Shown here in pieces: positions 17,386 to 25,722 of a stretch of DNA of 64,000 nt. The position numbers were made by a program, and so were the translations under genes. Positions within the stretch are counted from its first letter, which is position 1, and each line of letters opens with the position of its first letter. This DNA comes from Pseudohoeflea sp964511625. Its GTDB lineage: Bacteria; Pseudomonadota; Alphaproteobacteria; Rhizobiales; Rhizobiaceae. Below the pieces are notes generated by a model. That model was not told the DNA's origin. It saw nothing but the letters and a program-made list of their open reading frames with translations, and ran no database searches. The stretch lies in the NCBI GenBank assembly GCA_964511625.1, contig CAZEJG010000001.1:124001-188000 (forward strand). The letters run 5' to 3'.

Positions 17386-19419
17386 ATGGCCGATGCCGTT
17401 TCCCTCGTTTTTCCCGATGGCTCCCAGCGCGAGTTTCCCGCCGGCACAACCGGCCGTGAGGTCGCCGAGTCGATTTCCAAATCTCTCGCCAAGAAGGCCG
17501 TCGCGATTGCGCTCGATGGTGAGCTGACCGATCTGTCCGATCCGGTACGCAACGGTGCCATCGAGATCGTCACCCGCACCGATCCGCGTGCGCTCGAACT
17601 CATCCGTCACGACGCCGCCCACGTGATGGCCGAGGCCGTACAGGAACTGTGGCCGGGCACCCAGGTGACCATCGGGCCGGTCATCGAGAACGGCTTCTAT
17701 TACGATTTCAAGCGCATTCACCCGGACACGAAGGAAGACTGGCCCTTCACGCCCGAGGACCTTCCGGTCATCGAGAAGAAGATGCGCGAGATCATTGCGC
17801 GCAACGAGCCGTTCACCAAGGAGATCTGGGAGCGCAACAAGACCAAGGACGTCTTCGCCGAGATGGGCGAGACCTACAAGGTCGAGCTCGTGGATGCCAT
17901 TCCCGAAGACCAGACGATCCGCATCTACCGTCAGGGCAAGTGGTTCGACCTCTGCCGCGGCCCGCATATGGATTCGACCGGCCGCATCGGCAACGCGTTC
18001 AAGCTGATGACGGTGGCCGGCGCCTACTGGCGCGGTGATTCCACCAAGCCGATGCTGACCCGCATCTACGGCACCGCCTGGGCCGAGCAGGCCGAACTCG
18101 ACGCCTATCTCCACATGATCGAGGAAGCCGAGAAACGCGACCATCGCCGCCTGGGACGCGAGATGGACCTTTTCCATTTCCAGGAAGAGGGCCCCGGCGT
18201 CGTCTTCTGGCACTCCAAGGGCTGGCGCATGTTCCAGACGCTGGTCTCCTACATGCGCCGTCGTCTCAATGGCGTCTATGAAGAGGTCAACGCACCGCAG
18301 ATCCTCGACAAGAGCCTGTGGGAAACCTCCGGTCACTGGGGCTGGTACCAGGAAAACATGTTCGCCGTGAAAAGCGCCCATGCCTTCACCCACCCCGATG
18401 ACGAGGAAGCCGACCACCGCGTCTTCGCCATCAAGCCGATGAACTGTCCGGGACACGTGCAGATCTTCAAGCATGGGTTGAAATCTTACCGCGATCTACC
18501 TATCCGTCTTGCAGAATTTGGCAACGTCCACCGCTACGAACCCTCTGGCGCGTTGCACGGTCTGATGCGTGTGCGCGGCTTCACCCAGGACGATGCGCAC
18601 GTCTTCTGCACGGACGAACAGCTCGCCGCGGAATGCCTGCGCATCAACGAGCTGATCCTCTCTGTCTACGAGGATTTCGGTTTCGACGAAGTGGTCGTCA
18701 AGCTGTCGACCCGGCCGGAAAAGCGCGTCGGGTCCGACGAACTCTGGGATCGCGCGGAAAGCGTGATGATGGACGTCCTCAAGATCATCGAGGAACAGTC
18801 CGGCGGCCGCATCAAGACCGGCATCCTCGAAGGCGAGGGCGCCTTCTACGGTCCGAAGTTCGAATACACCCTGCGCGATGCGATCGGCCGTGAATGGCAG
18901 TGCGGCACCACGCAGGTGGACTTCAACCTGCCGGAACGCTTCGGCGCTTTCTACATCGACAAGGAATCCGAAAAGCAGCAGCCGGTGATGATCCACCGCG
19001 CCATCTGCGGTTCGATGGAACGCTTCCTCGGCATCCTGATCGAAAACTTCGCCGGTCACATGCCGCTCTGGTTCGCGCCGCTGCAGGTGGTGGTCGCCAC
19101 CATCACCTCGGACGCCGACGAGTACGCCAGTGAGGTCGCCGAAGCGCTGCGCGACGCCGGTCTTCACGTCGAGACCGATTTCCGCAACGAGAAGATCAAC
19201 TACAAGGTCCGCGAGCACTCGGTGACAAAGGTTCCGGTCATACTCGTCATCGGCAAGCGCGAGGCGGAGGAGCGCACGGTCAACATGCGTCGCCTCGGCA
19301 GCCGCGACCAGACCTCCTATGGTCTCGACGAGGTGGTCGATCTTCTGGCGACCGAGGCCACGCCTCCGGATCTCGTGCGCAAGCAGGCCGCCCGCGCGGC
19401 CCGCAAGGCTCAGGCCTGA
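17386..19419 (+). CDS. thrS: Threonyl-tRNA synthetase
   Basis: This enzyme charges tRNA-Thr. The 677-residue protein has the full class II domain set: an N-terminal TGS domain (residues 1-65), the editing domain with HDAAHVMAEAVQ, the catalytic core with the zinc-binding IKPMNCPGHVQIFKHGLKSY, motif 2 (VRGFTQDDAHVFC), motif 3 (IHRAICGSMERFLGILIE), and the anticodon-binding domain at the C-terminus. The ATG has TAGGAGAGAAAAC upstream. A 111-base gap separates it from the DUF2267 gene. I see no attenuator in that gap. Confidence 0.98.
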   Translation: MADAVSLVFPDGSQREFPAGTTGREVAESISKSLAKKAVAIALDGELTDLSDPVRNGAIEIVTRTDPRALELIRHDAAHVMAEAVQELWPGTQVTIGPVIENGFYYDFKRIHPDTKEDWPFTPEDLPVIEKKMREIIARNEPFTKEIWERNKTKDVFAEMGETYKVELVDAIPEDQTIRIYRQGKWFDLCRGPHMDSTGRIGNAFKLMTVAGAYWRGDSTKPMLTRIYGTAWAEQAELDAYLHMIEEAEKRDHRRLGREMDLFHFQEEGPGVVFWHSKGWRMFQTLVSYMRRRLNGVYEEVNAPQILDKSLWETSGHWGWYQENMFAVKSAHAFTHPDDEEADHRVFAIKPMNCPGHVQIFKHGLKSYRDLPIRLAEFGNVHRYEPSGALHGLMRVRGFTQDDAHVFCTDEQLAAECLRINELILSVYEDFGFDEVVVKLSTRPEKRVGSDELWDRAESVMMDVLKIIEEQSGGRIKTGILEGEGAFYGPKFEYTLRDAIGREWQCGTTQVDFNLPERFGAFYIDKESEKQQPVMIHRAICGSMERFLGILIENFAGHMPLWFAPLQVVVATITSDADEYASEVAEALRDAGLHVETDFRNEKINYKVREHSVTKVPVILVIGKREAEERTVNMRRLGSRDQTSYGLDEVVDLLATEATPPDLVRKQAARAARKAQA

Positions 19420-19829
19420 TCGGGGTTATCCTCGAACCACTTGACGATCCCCGGCATGTTTCTTTCGAAACCGCCGGGGATGAAGACATTCAGAACTCTC
19501 GCCGGCTGATCCCCGTTGTTTCGGAAATCGTGGGTCATGCCGGCGGGAATTCTGAGGAATGATCCCGGCGCATAGGCGCCCCAGGTCTCGCCGGTCAGAA
19601 TCTCCGGCTTTCCCTCCAGCACATAGAAGATCTCGTCATTGACGTCGTGACTGTGCGCGCCGACGCCTTGCTGCCCGGGTTCGAGGATCCATTCGGAGAT
19701 CGAGTAGGCGGCATCCGTCTCCGCTTCGTCGGCCTTGAAGACCGCTGAGAGCTGCCCCATCCGGTAGCGCCGGCCTCCGCCGGGCTCCAAAGCGATCAGG
19801 TCCCGTTTGTCCGCAAACGTATCGGGCAT
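19410..19829 (-). CDS. Cupin-domain protein
   Basis: This 139-residue protein is a single cupin barrel. The metal-binding motifs are HSHDVNDEIFYVLEG (motif 1) and PAGMTHDFRNNG (motif 2, histidine). It could be an isomerase, dioxygenase or sensor; sequence does not decide. It overlaps the end of thrS by 10 bases in convergent orientation. AGGAG precedes its ATG. Confidence 0.85.
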   Translation of the reverse strand: MPDTFADKRDLIALEPGGGRRYRMGQLSAVFKADEAETDAAYSISEWILEPGQQGVGAHSHDVNDEIFYVLEGKPEILTGETWGAYAPGSFLRIPAGMTHDFRNNGDQPARVLNVFIPGGFERNMPGIVKWFEDNPDQA

Positions 19830-19875
19830 GTGATAGTCTCCTGATGCTGCTGCGGCTGCGTCACATGGGTGACAT

Positions 19876-20754
19876 ATGAGCTTTGGTAAATTCGGTGATC
19901 ATTTTCAGCGCGGTCACTATGCCATGCGATTCGAGCACTTGTCCTACGCAAATCCGGCCCAGCCGAAGCTCACCCAATGGGTTATCCGGTCGATCGAGGG
20001 CCTGTCCGGCCGCGACCACTATGCCGATCTCTACGAGACCTGGCGACTGGACATAGCGCCCACGCGCGATCGCATCTTTGGCCGGATGCTCGATCTGATC
20101 AACGTTCGTTTCGACCTGCGCGGCAACTGGCCGGTTCTCGACTTGCCGCAAGGTCCGCTTGTCATCATCGCCAACCATCCCTTTGGCATCGGTGACGGCA
20201 TCGCGGTCCTGTCGCTGGCCGAATCCCTCGGCAGGCCCTTCCGGGTGCTCATGCACAACGACCTGATGCGGGTGCCCGAGATGGCGGACTACGCGCTCCC
20301 GGTCAGCTTCGACGAAAACCGCGAGGCGATGGAAATCAACATGCGCACGCGCAAGGAGGCGATGCGGCTTCTGGCGGAAGGCGTGACGATCGTGATCTTC
20401 CCCGCCGGTGGCGTCGCCACCGCGCCGAAGGGATTCGGCCAGGCCGAGGATCTGCCCTGGAAGATGTTCCCCGCACGTTTGGTCCAGGCTGCGCGCGCCC
20501 ATGTGCTGCCGGTCCATTTCCACGGACAGAACGGCAGGCTGTTTCACCTCGCGTCGCGTGTTTCGATGACCTTGCGCACCTCGCTTCTCATCCGCGAATT
20601 CAGGCGCCTGAGCGGCACGAGAATCACCGCTGACGTCGGTGATGTGATGCGGGCCGAGGATTTGGCGCAGATTTCGGACAGGAAGGCGCTTCTCGGTGAA
20701 CTGCAACGCGCCGTGTTCAAACGCGCGCTGCCAGAAATCAGGCTCGCCGGCTGA
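19876..20754 (+). CDS. PlsC-like lysophospholipid/lyso-lipid acyltransferase
   Basis: This 292-residue protein has the acyltransferase HX4D motif (ANHPFGIGDG, near residue 98) and a later FPAGGVATAPKG block, both typical of PlsC-type and hemolysin-type acyltransferases. It has no clear multi-span membrane region, so it is probably peripheral. Substrates could be lysophosphatidate or lyso-ornithine lipid; I cannot decide. The start at 19876 lacks a strong ribosome site, and an ATG at 19924 is possible. It converges with the repeat protein at 20758. Confidence 0.8.
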   Translation: MSFGKFGDHFQRGHYAMRFEHLSYANPAQPKLTQWVIRSIEGLSGRDHYADLYETWRLDIAPTRDRIFGRMLDLINVRFDLRGNWPVLDLPQGPLVIIANHPFGIGDGIAVLSLAESLGRPFRVLMHNDLMRVPEMADYALPVSFDENREAMEINMRTRKEAMRLLAEGVTIVIFPAGGVATAPKGFGQAEDLPWKMFPARLVQAARAHVLPVHFHGQNGRLFHLASRVSMTLRTSLLIREFRRLSGTRITADVGDVMRAEDLAQISDRKALLGELQRAVFKRALPEIRLAG

Positions 20755-20757
20755 CAG

Positions 20758-21720
20758 CTAGTTCAGCAGGACTTCGACGTCTGCGTTGTGCCCCGCGACG
20801 ACATCGAAGTCGCGGGAAAAGGTCTTGCCCTTGTTGCGCGCGATCGCGGTGTACTGGCCCTCGGCCAGCACGATGCGCGGAAAGGCGCCGACCGTTTCCG
20901 ACACCACGTCGCCGCCCGAGGTCAGGATCGACCAGGCGGTATCGGCGATCGCCTCGCCGCCGGCTTCAGAGACGAGCTTCAGGGTGAGTTCCGCCGCGCG
21001 GTGCTGGATGACCGCCTCCGTCAGCTTCCCGGCCTCGACGCGGATGTCCGACCGGATCACGGCGTTGTTGTCGCCGTAGTCGGAGACGATGTGGTAGGTG
21101 CCGGCATTGAGCCGCACGATCGTGTCCGGCTTGACGTCGGCGATCACCAGTTGCTGTTCGATATCGGCCTGGTCGCCGCCGGCCTGATAGATCTTGAAGC
21201 TCAGTTCTTTCGGGGAAATCCGCACATCGTTGCCGGAGACGGCATTGAGCACCAGCCCACCGGCGTTGAGCACCAGCTTCTGCGTCTCCACAGGGCCGGT
21301 GCGCGGGATGGTCAGCTTCTTCGTCACGCCTGCGCGTCCGAAGGCGACGTGGATAAAGTAGTCGCCCGGCTCGAATTCGAAGGTCGCCGTGCCGCCTTCG
21401 GAGGTCGCCAGCAGCGGCAGCTTGCCGTCATTGCCGGGAATGGGGTGGAAGATGCGCCAGGTCAGGCCCTGCTGCAGCGGCTCGCCACCCTCGACGAGCA
21501 CCGCCTCCATCTTCACGCTTCGCACACCGATCGAGGTTTGCGGGCCGGATTCGGTGGGCGCGTAATTGTTGAGGTTGGGCAGGTTGAGATTGTCGTCCGG
21601 GTTTTCGGCGAACCCCTGAAGGTTCTGCGCCGACGCCGAGGCGGCGAAGGAAAGGCAGGTCGCCAGCGTCACGGCGAGGGAGCGGACGGACCGGTGGGGG
21701 CTGGTGCGAAACGGACTCAT
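20758..21720 (-). CDS. Exported protein with three beta-sandwich-like repeats
   Basis: I do not recognise this family. The 320-residue protein has a signal peptide (residues about 1-31, ending ASAQ), a short linker, and three modules of about 80 residues (about 71-152, 155-241 and 243-320). Each module has a strand pattern ending in a turn before tyrosine: PGDY at 118-121, AGTY at 206-209 and EGQY at 287-290, followed by a strand with a basic or polar end. This looks like periplasmic Ig-like or carboxypeptidase-regulatory-like folds. It has no catalytic motif and could be a scaffold or envelope binding protein. It is convergent with the acyltransferase, 3 bases apart. Confidence 0.75.
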   Translation of the reverse strand: MSPFRTSPHRSVRSLAVTLATCLSFAASASAQNLQGFAENPDDNLNLPNLNNYAPTESGPQTSIGVRSVKMEAVLVEGGEPLQQGLTWRIFHPIPGNDGKLPLLATSEGGTATFEFEPGDYFIHVAFGRAGVTKKLTIPRTGPVETQKLVLNAGGLVLNAVSGNDVRISPKELSFKIYQAGGDQADIEQQLVIADVKPDTIVRLNAGTYHIVSDYGDNNAVIRSDIRVEAGKLTEAVIQHRAAELTLKLVSEAGGEAIADTAWSILTSGGDVVSETVGAFPRIVLAEGQYTAIARNKGKTFSRDFDVVAGHNADVEVLLN

Positions 21721-21847
21721 GCGCGCTTGACTTCCAATCTTCGGAAGGCCACTTCAAGCATGATCGTTATGGCGATTTCAAGACTTTGCCCCGTTTTCGG
21801 GCGTCCGAACTCCAAGCCGATTTTCAAAAAGATATGAAGGGGACAGC

Positions 21848-22444
21848 ATGCCGGTCGACAGCGCGCTCAAATCCTATCTCGAAACCCGTCGCTCCATACC
21901 GGCCTTCCAGATGGGCGATCCCGGTCCGTCCACCGAAGAGATCATGGAAATGCTCAAGCTCGCCAGCCGCGTGCCCGACCACGGCAAGCTCGCCCCCTGG
22001 CGCTTCGTCGTCTATCGCGGCGAGGAGCGCGAACGGGTGTCGCGCGAACTCTCCGAGATCGCCATCGCCAACAATCCCGAGATTTCCGACGAGATGCGCA
22101 AGGTCGAGCAGACACGTTTCACCCGCGCGCCGGTGGTCGTCGGTGTCATCTCTAAAGCCGCGCCGCACGTCAAGATTCCGGTCTGGGAGCAGCAGCTGAG
22201 CGCCGGGGCGGTCTGCCTCAACCTGATCATGGCCGCCAATGCGCTGGGCTATGCGTCGAACTGGATCACCGAATGGTACGCTTTCGACAAGACGGCCTAC
22301 GGCATCCTCGGAATCGCCGCGGAGGAGCAGGTGGCCGGCTTCATCCATATCGGTACGCCGCAGGTCCCGCCGACGGAGCGGGCGCGGCCGGAACTTTCCG
22401 ATATCGTCACCTTCGCCGGAGAAACCGATGTTCTACAAGGCTGA
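21848..22444 (+). CDS. Nitroreductase family protein
   Basis: This 198-residue FMN enzyme of the nitroreductase fold uses NAD(P)H to reduce nitro groups, quinones or related substrates. Visible segments are the N-terminal RRSIPAFQ (FMN-phosphate region), SRVPDHGKLAPWRFVVY and AGAVCLNLIMAANALGYASNW. This matches the YdjA-like short group. The next gene, a flavin reductase, starts inside it (17-base overlap), which suggests a functional pair. Confidence 0.88.
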   Translation: MPVDSALKSYLETRRSIPAFQMGDPGPSTEEIMEMLKLASRVPDHGKLAPWRFVVYRGEERERVSRELSEIAIANNPEISDEMRKVEQTRFTRAPVVVGVISKAAPHVKIPVWEQQLSAGAVCLNLIMAANALGYASNWITEWYAFDKTAYGILGIAAEEQVAGFIHIGTPQVPPTERARPELSDIVTFAGETDVLQG

Positions 22445-23039
22445 CGGCCCGCACGGGTTGGCGCACGATCCGTTCAAGGCGCTCGTCTCACCGAGGCCCA
22501 TTGGCTGGATCGGCACGCGGGGCAGGGATGGTTCGGTCAATCTCGCACCCTATTCGTTCTTCAACGCGATTTCCGAGCGCCCGAAGATGGTGATGTTCTC
22601 CTCGCTGGGCCGCAAGGACAGCCAGCTTAATTGCGAGGAAACCGGCGTCTTCACCGCCAGCCTCGTCTCGCGGGATCTGGCCGACGAGATGAACCGGACG
22701 GCCGTCGATTCCCCCTATGGCGAGAGCGAGTTCACCTATGCCGGGCTCGAAACGGCCGAGGCCGAGCTCATCGACGCACCTTATGTGGCGCGGTCCTGGG
22801 CGGCTCTCGAATGCCGTGTCACCGAAGTCTTCCAGCCCAAGACGCTCGACGGAAGCCAATCGAGCAACTGGCTCGTCTTCGGCCAGGTCGTCGGGATCCA
22901 TATTCGTGATGAAGTCCTCAAGGACGGCATGATCGACATGGGCAAGGCCAACCCGGTCGCCCGTCTGGGCTACATGGACTACACCGATTCCGGCAACCTG
23001 TTCTCGATGACCCGGCCCCGCTGGTCCGAAGGCAAATAG
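22428..23039 (+). CDS. Flavin reductase family protein (FMN-binding split barrel)
   Basis: This 203-residue protein has the flavin-reductase split-barrel hallmarks: ALVSPRPIGWIGTRGRDGSVNLAPYSFFNAIS near the N-terminus and later LAPYS and FTASLVSRDL. It likely supplies or binds FMN, or is a DIM6/NTAB-type oxidoreductase. The ATG at 22428 is preceded by GGAG. The gene overlaps the nitroreductase, so the two should be made together. Confidence 0.9.
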   Translation: MFYKADGPHGLAHDPFKALVSPRPIGWIGTRGRDGSVNLAPYSFFNAISERPKMVMFSSLGRKDSQLNCEETGVFTASLVSRDLADEMNRTAVDSPYGESEFTYAGLETAEAELIDAPYVARSWAALECRVTEVFQPKTLDGSQSSNWLVFGQVVGIHIRDEVLKDGMIDMGKANPVARLGYMDYTDSGNLFSMTRPRWSEGK

Positions 23040-23043
23040 GCGA

Positions 23044-23934
23044 TTAAAGCGCGTCCGGATCGAGGCCTGCGCGGCGGACGATCCGCTCGGCCTGCCGCAG
23101 ATGCGGCCGGTCGATCATCCGCCCGTCGAGAGACAGGACACCCGCATCGGGTCCCGCTTCGGCAAAAAGCTGGATGACGGTCTTGGCGCGTTCCACGTCG
23201 CCGGGCGGCGGCGTGAAGGCGTCGTTGATGATCGCCACCTGTGCCGGGTGGATCGCCATCTTGCCGCAAAATCCGTCGCGCACCGCGGCTTCGCACTCCG
23301 CCCGCAGTCCGTCCTCGTCACGATAATCCGTGAACACCGTATCGATCGCCTCGACGCCGCAATCCGCGGCGGTCAGCAGCGTCAGCGACCGAGCCAGCCG
23401 GAAGACGTCTGTGTAGACACCGGTGCCGTCGCGGTTCGACGACGCGCCGATGGCTGCCGCCAGATCCTCGCCGCCCCAGGCGAGCGCCTCGAGCCGATCC
23501 GTCTTTCCCGAAAACGTGGCCGCATTGAGAAGCCCGCCTGCCGTCTCCGTCATAAGCGCATGAAGCCGCACCGACCCCGCGGCAAGCCCGGCTTCAGCCT
23601 CGATCACCGCGATGCGGGAGGAGACGTCCTGAAGCTCGGCGCCCGATCCGGCTTTGGGCAGCAGGATCGCATCCGGCCGCAACGGAACCACTGCGGCGAG
23701 GTCGTCATCCGTCAGCCCGGTGTCGAGCGCATTGACCCTGACGATCAGCCGCGGAGTCTCCTCCGTTTGCTCGAAGGTCGCGAAGAAGTCGGTGAGCGTC
23801 GCGCGGGCCTCCGCCTTGCGGGCCATGGAGACGGAATCCTCGAGATCGAGGATCACTGCGTCGGCACCGGTTCCCGCTGCCTTTGCGAGCTTCTTGTCCG
23901 AATCGGCGGGAATGAAGAGGAGCGAGCGCAGCAT
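23044..23934 (-). CDS. HpcH/HpaI aldolase / CitE-like CoA lyase
   Basis: This 296-residue TIM-barrel enzyme starts LRSLLFIPADSDKKLAKA and has the DAVILDLEDSV segment that carries the metal-coordinating acid. It also shows VRVNALDTG and MTETAGGLLNAATFSG. Relatives are citrate lyase beta subunits and malyl-CoA or beta-methylmalyl-CoA lyases. It is overlapped by one base with the upstream MaoC gene (TGATG), so the two are translationally coupled and may handle the same CoA ester. Confidence 0.88.
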   Translation of the reverse strand: MLRSLLFIPADSDKKLAKAAGTGADAVILDLEDSVSMARKAEARATLTDFFATFEQTEETPRLIVRVNALDTGLTDDDLAAVVPLRPDAILLPKAGSGAELQDVSSRIAVIEAEAGLAAGSVRLHALMTETAGGLLNAATFSGKTDRLEALAWGGEDLAAAIGASSNRDGTGVYTDVFRLARSLTLLTAADCGVEAIDTVFTDYRDEDGLRAECEAAVRDGFCGKMAIHPAQVAIINDAFTPPPGDVERAKTVIQLFAEAGPDAGVLSLDGRMIDRPHLRQAERIVRRAGLDPDAL

Positions 23935-24386
23935 CAGGCGGGTCGCTTCTTCATCATCGCCTGACGGATGCAGCGCGCCACCAGCACATCGTCCTGATTA
24001 TAGGCGCAGTGCTCGAATTCGACGATGCCGCGATCGGGCTTCGAGCGCGATTCCCGCTTGGAGACGACCCTTGTCGTCACATGCACGGTATCGCCATGAA
24101 ACAGCGGGTGAGGGAAGGTGACCTCGGTCATCCCGAGGTTACCGATCGTGGTGCCGACCGTTGTCTCGCCCACCGAGATTCCGATCATGAGACCAAGCGT
24201 GAACAGCGAATTGACCAGCGGCCGGCCCCATTCGGTCTTCGACGCGAAATCGAAGTCGATATGCAGCGGCTGCGGGTTCAGTGTCATGTTGGAAAACAGC
24301 ATGTTGTCGGATTCGGTGATCGTCCGGCGCAGCTCGTGCGAAAACGCGCGGTCGATCTCGAAATCCTCGAAGTACAGTCCCGGCAT
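23934..24386 (-). CDS. MaoC-family dehydratase
   Basis: This 150-residue hot-dog-fold protein has the MaoC R-hydratase elements: MTLNPQPLHIDFDFA (catalytic His and Asp region) and LFTLGLMIGISVGETTVG, followed by PHPLFHGDTVHVTTRVV. I start it at the ATG at 24386 with GGGGAGGA upstream; a longer frame to 24485 exists. It is followed directly by a CitE-like lyase. The pair suggests hydration of an unsaturated CoA ester followed by cleavage, as in mesaconyl-CoA or itaconyl-CoA chemistry, but this is inference. Confidence 0.88.
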   Translation of the reverse strand: MPGLYFEDFEIDRAFSHELRRTITESDNMLFSNMTLNPQPLHIDFDFASKTEWGRPLVNSLFTLGLMIGISVGETTVGTTIGNLGMTEVTFPHPLFHGDTVHVTTRVVSKRESRSKPDRGIVEFEHCAYNQDDVLVARCIRQAMMKKRPA

Positions 24387-24553
24387 CAAAATCCTCCCCG
24401 GTTGTCGCGCATTTTGCCGCTTTCCGTGTCCGCCGCAAGCCGGTTGCATGCAACGCTCGGGACTTTCCCGGATGCTAACAAACATGGTGAAGGGATCGTA
24501 AACCTTTTCCGGCTAGGCTTTTCCCATGCGTATGGAGTGAGTGGGTTCGCCTG

Positions 24554-25699
24554 ATGTTGATACAGTCTTTTCTCAAATGGTCGGAAACGGCGAAGGTCGC
24601 CGAACGGGTTCGCGCCGCCACGGCGCTCGCCAGGGCCTATCTTCACGGCACCATGGCGGAAGAGGAAAGACGCGCCGCAGAAGCGGCGATGGCGATGCTG
24701 GTCGATGACGCGTCCCCCAAGGTTCGCGTCGCCCTGTCCGAAGCGCTCGCTCATTCGACCCGGCCGCCGCGTTCGATCATTCTCGCACTCGCCAACGACC
24801 AGATCGAGGTTGCCGGCCACATCATCGCCTTCTCGCCGGTTCTCAACGACAGCGATCTCGTCGATCTTGTCGCCTCCGGCCGCACGACGCTGCAACAGCT
24901 GACCGCCCACCGCCGTCCGCTGGGCGTCGCCGTCTGTGCGGCGATCGCCGAAGTCGGCGTCGATCTCGCCATCATGGACATGCTCGACAACGAGCGTGCC
25001 CGCATCGCCGGCATCTCGATGAAGCGGCTCGCCGAGCGTTTCGGCGATCATCCGGAAATCCGCGCCCAGCTTCTCGACCGCGAGGATCTGCCCTGCGCGG
25101 TTCGCCAGTCGCTGGTCGAACGTCTCGGGGCAGCCCTTGCCGGGTTCAATCTCGGTCAGTCCACCATCGGCGGCGAGCGGCTGCGCAAGGTCACCGAGGA
25201 AGCCTGCCGGGATGCCACGCTGCGGATGACCGAAACCGTGCCCGCCGAGGAAATGCCCGCACTTGTCGAGCATCTGCGCATGGCCGGCCGGCTAACGCCC
25301 GCTTTCCTGATGCATGCCCTTTGCTCGGGCAATGTCGATTTCTTCGCCGCGGCCATCGTCTCGCTGTCCGGCGTCAACGAACGCCGCGTCCGCGGTCTGC
25401 TCGTCGAGGGCAGGGAGGCCGCCATCCGTGCGCTCTATCGCGAGGCTGGACTGGCGCCCAACCTTGTCGCGCCCTTCGTCTCGGCCACACTGATGTGGCG
25501 CCAGGCTTCGAAGTCGTCGGAAGGTGTGGAAGCGGCCGATATCGCCGAGCGTCTGGTCGTGCGTCATGCGCGCGATGCCGAGGCGGATCCCGCAGTGGGC
25601 GATCTCCTGCGCATCGTCGAGGCCATGCATGTGGCCTGGCAGCGCCAAGCGAGCCGCGCCTACGCGACGCGTCTGATCGCCGAGGCCGAAGCCGCCTGA
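24554..25699 (+). CDS. DUF2336 domain protein
   Basis: This is a 381-residue, mainly alpha-helical protein of the DUF2336 family, known from alphaproteobacteria and of unknown function. The N-terminal half is HEAT-like, with helices such as SPKVRVALSEALAHS and RSIILALANDQIEVAGH. The C-terminal half contains ALCSGNVDFFAAAIVSLSG. It has no signal peptide. It converges with parE, 23 bases apart, without a visible terminator. Confidence 0.85.
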   Translation: MLIQSFLKWSETAKVAERVRAATALARAYLHGTMAEEERRAAEAAMAMLVDDASPKVRVALSEALAHSTRPPRSIILALANDQIEVAGHIIAFSPVLNDSDLVDLVASGRTTLQQLTAHRRPLGVAVCAAIAEVGVDLAIMDMLDNERARIAGISMKRLAERFGDHPEIRAQLLDREDLPCAVRQSLVERLGAALAGFNLGQSTIGGERLRKVTEEACRDATLRMTETVPAEEMPALVEHLRMAGRLTPAFLMHALCSGNVDFFAAAIVSLSGVNERRVRGLLVEGREAAIRALYREAGLAPNLVAPFVSATLMWRQASKSSEGVEAADIAERLVVRHARDAEADPAVGDLLRIVEAMHVAWQRQASRAYATRLIAEAEAA

Positions 25700-25722
25700 C
25701 GGTTCAATTCGGAAGCTGTATC

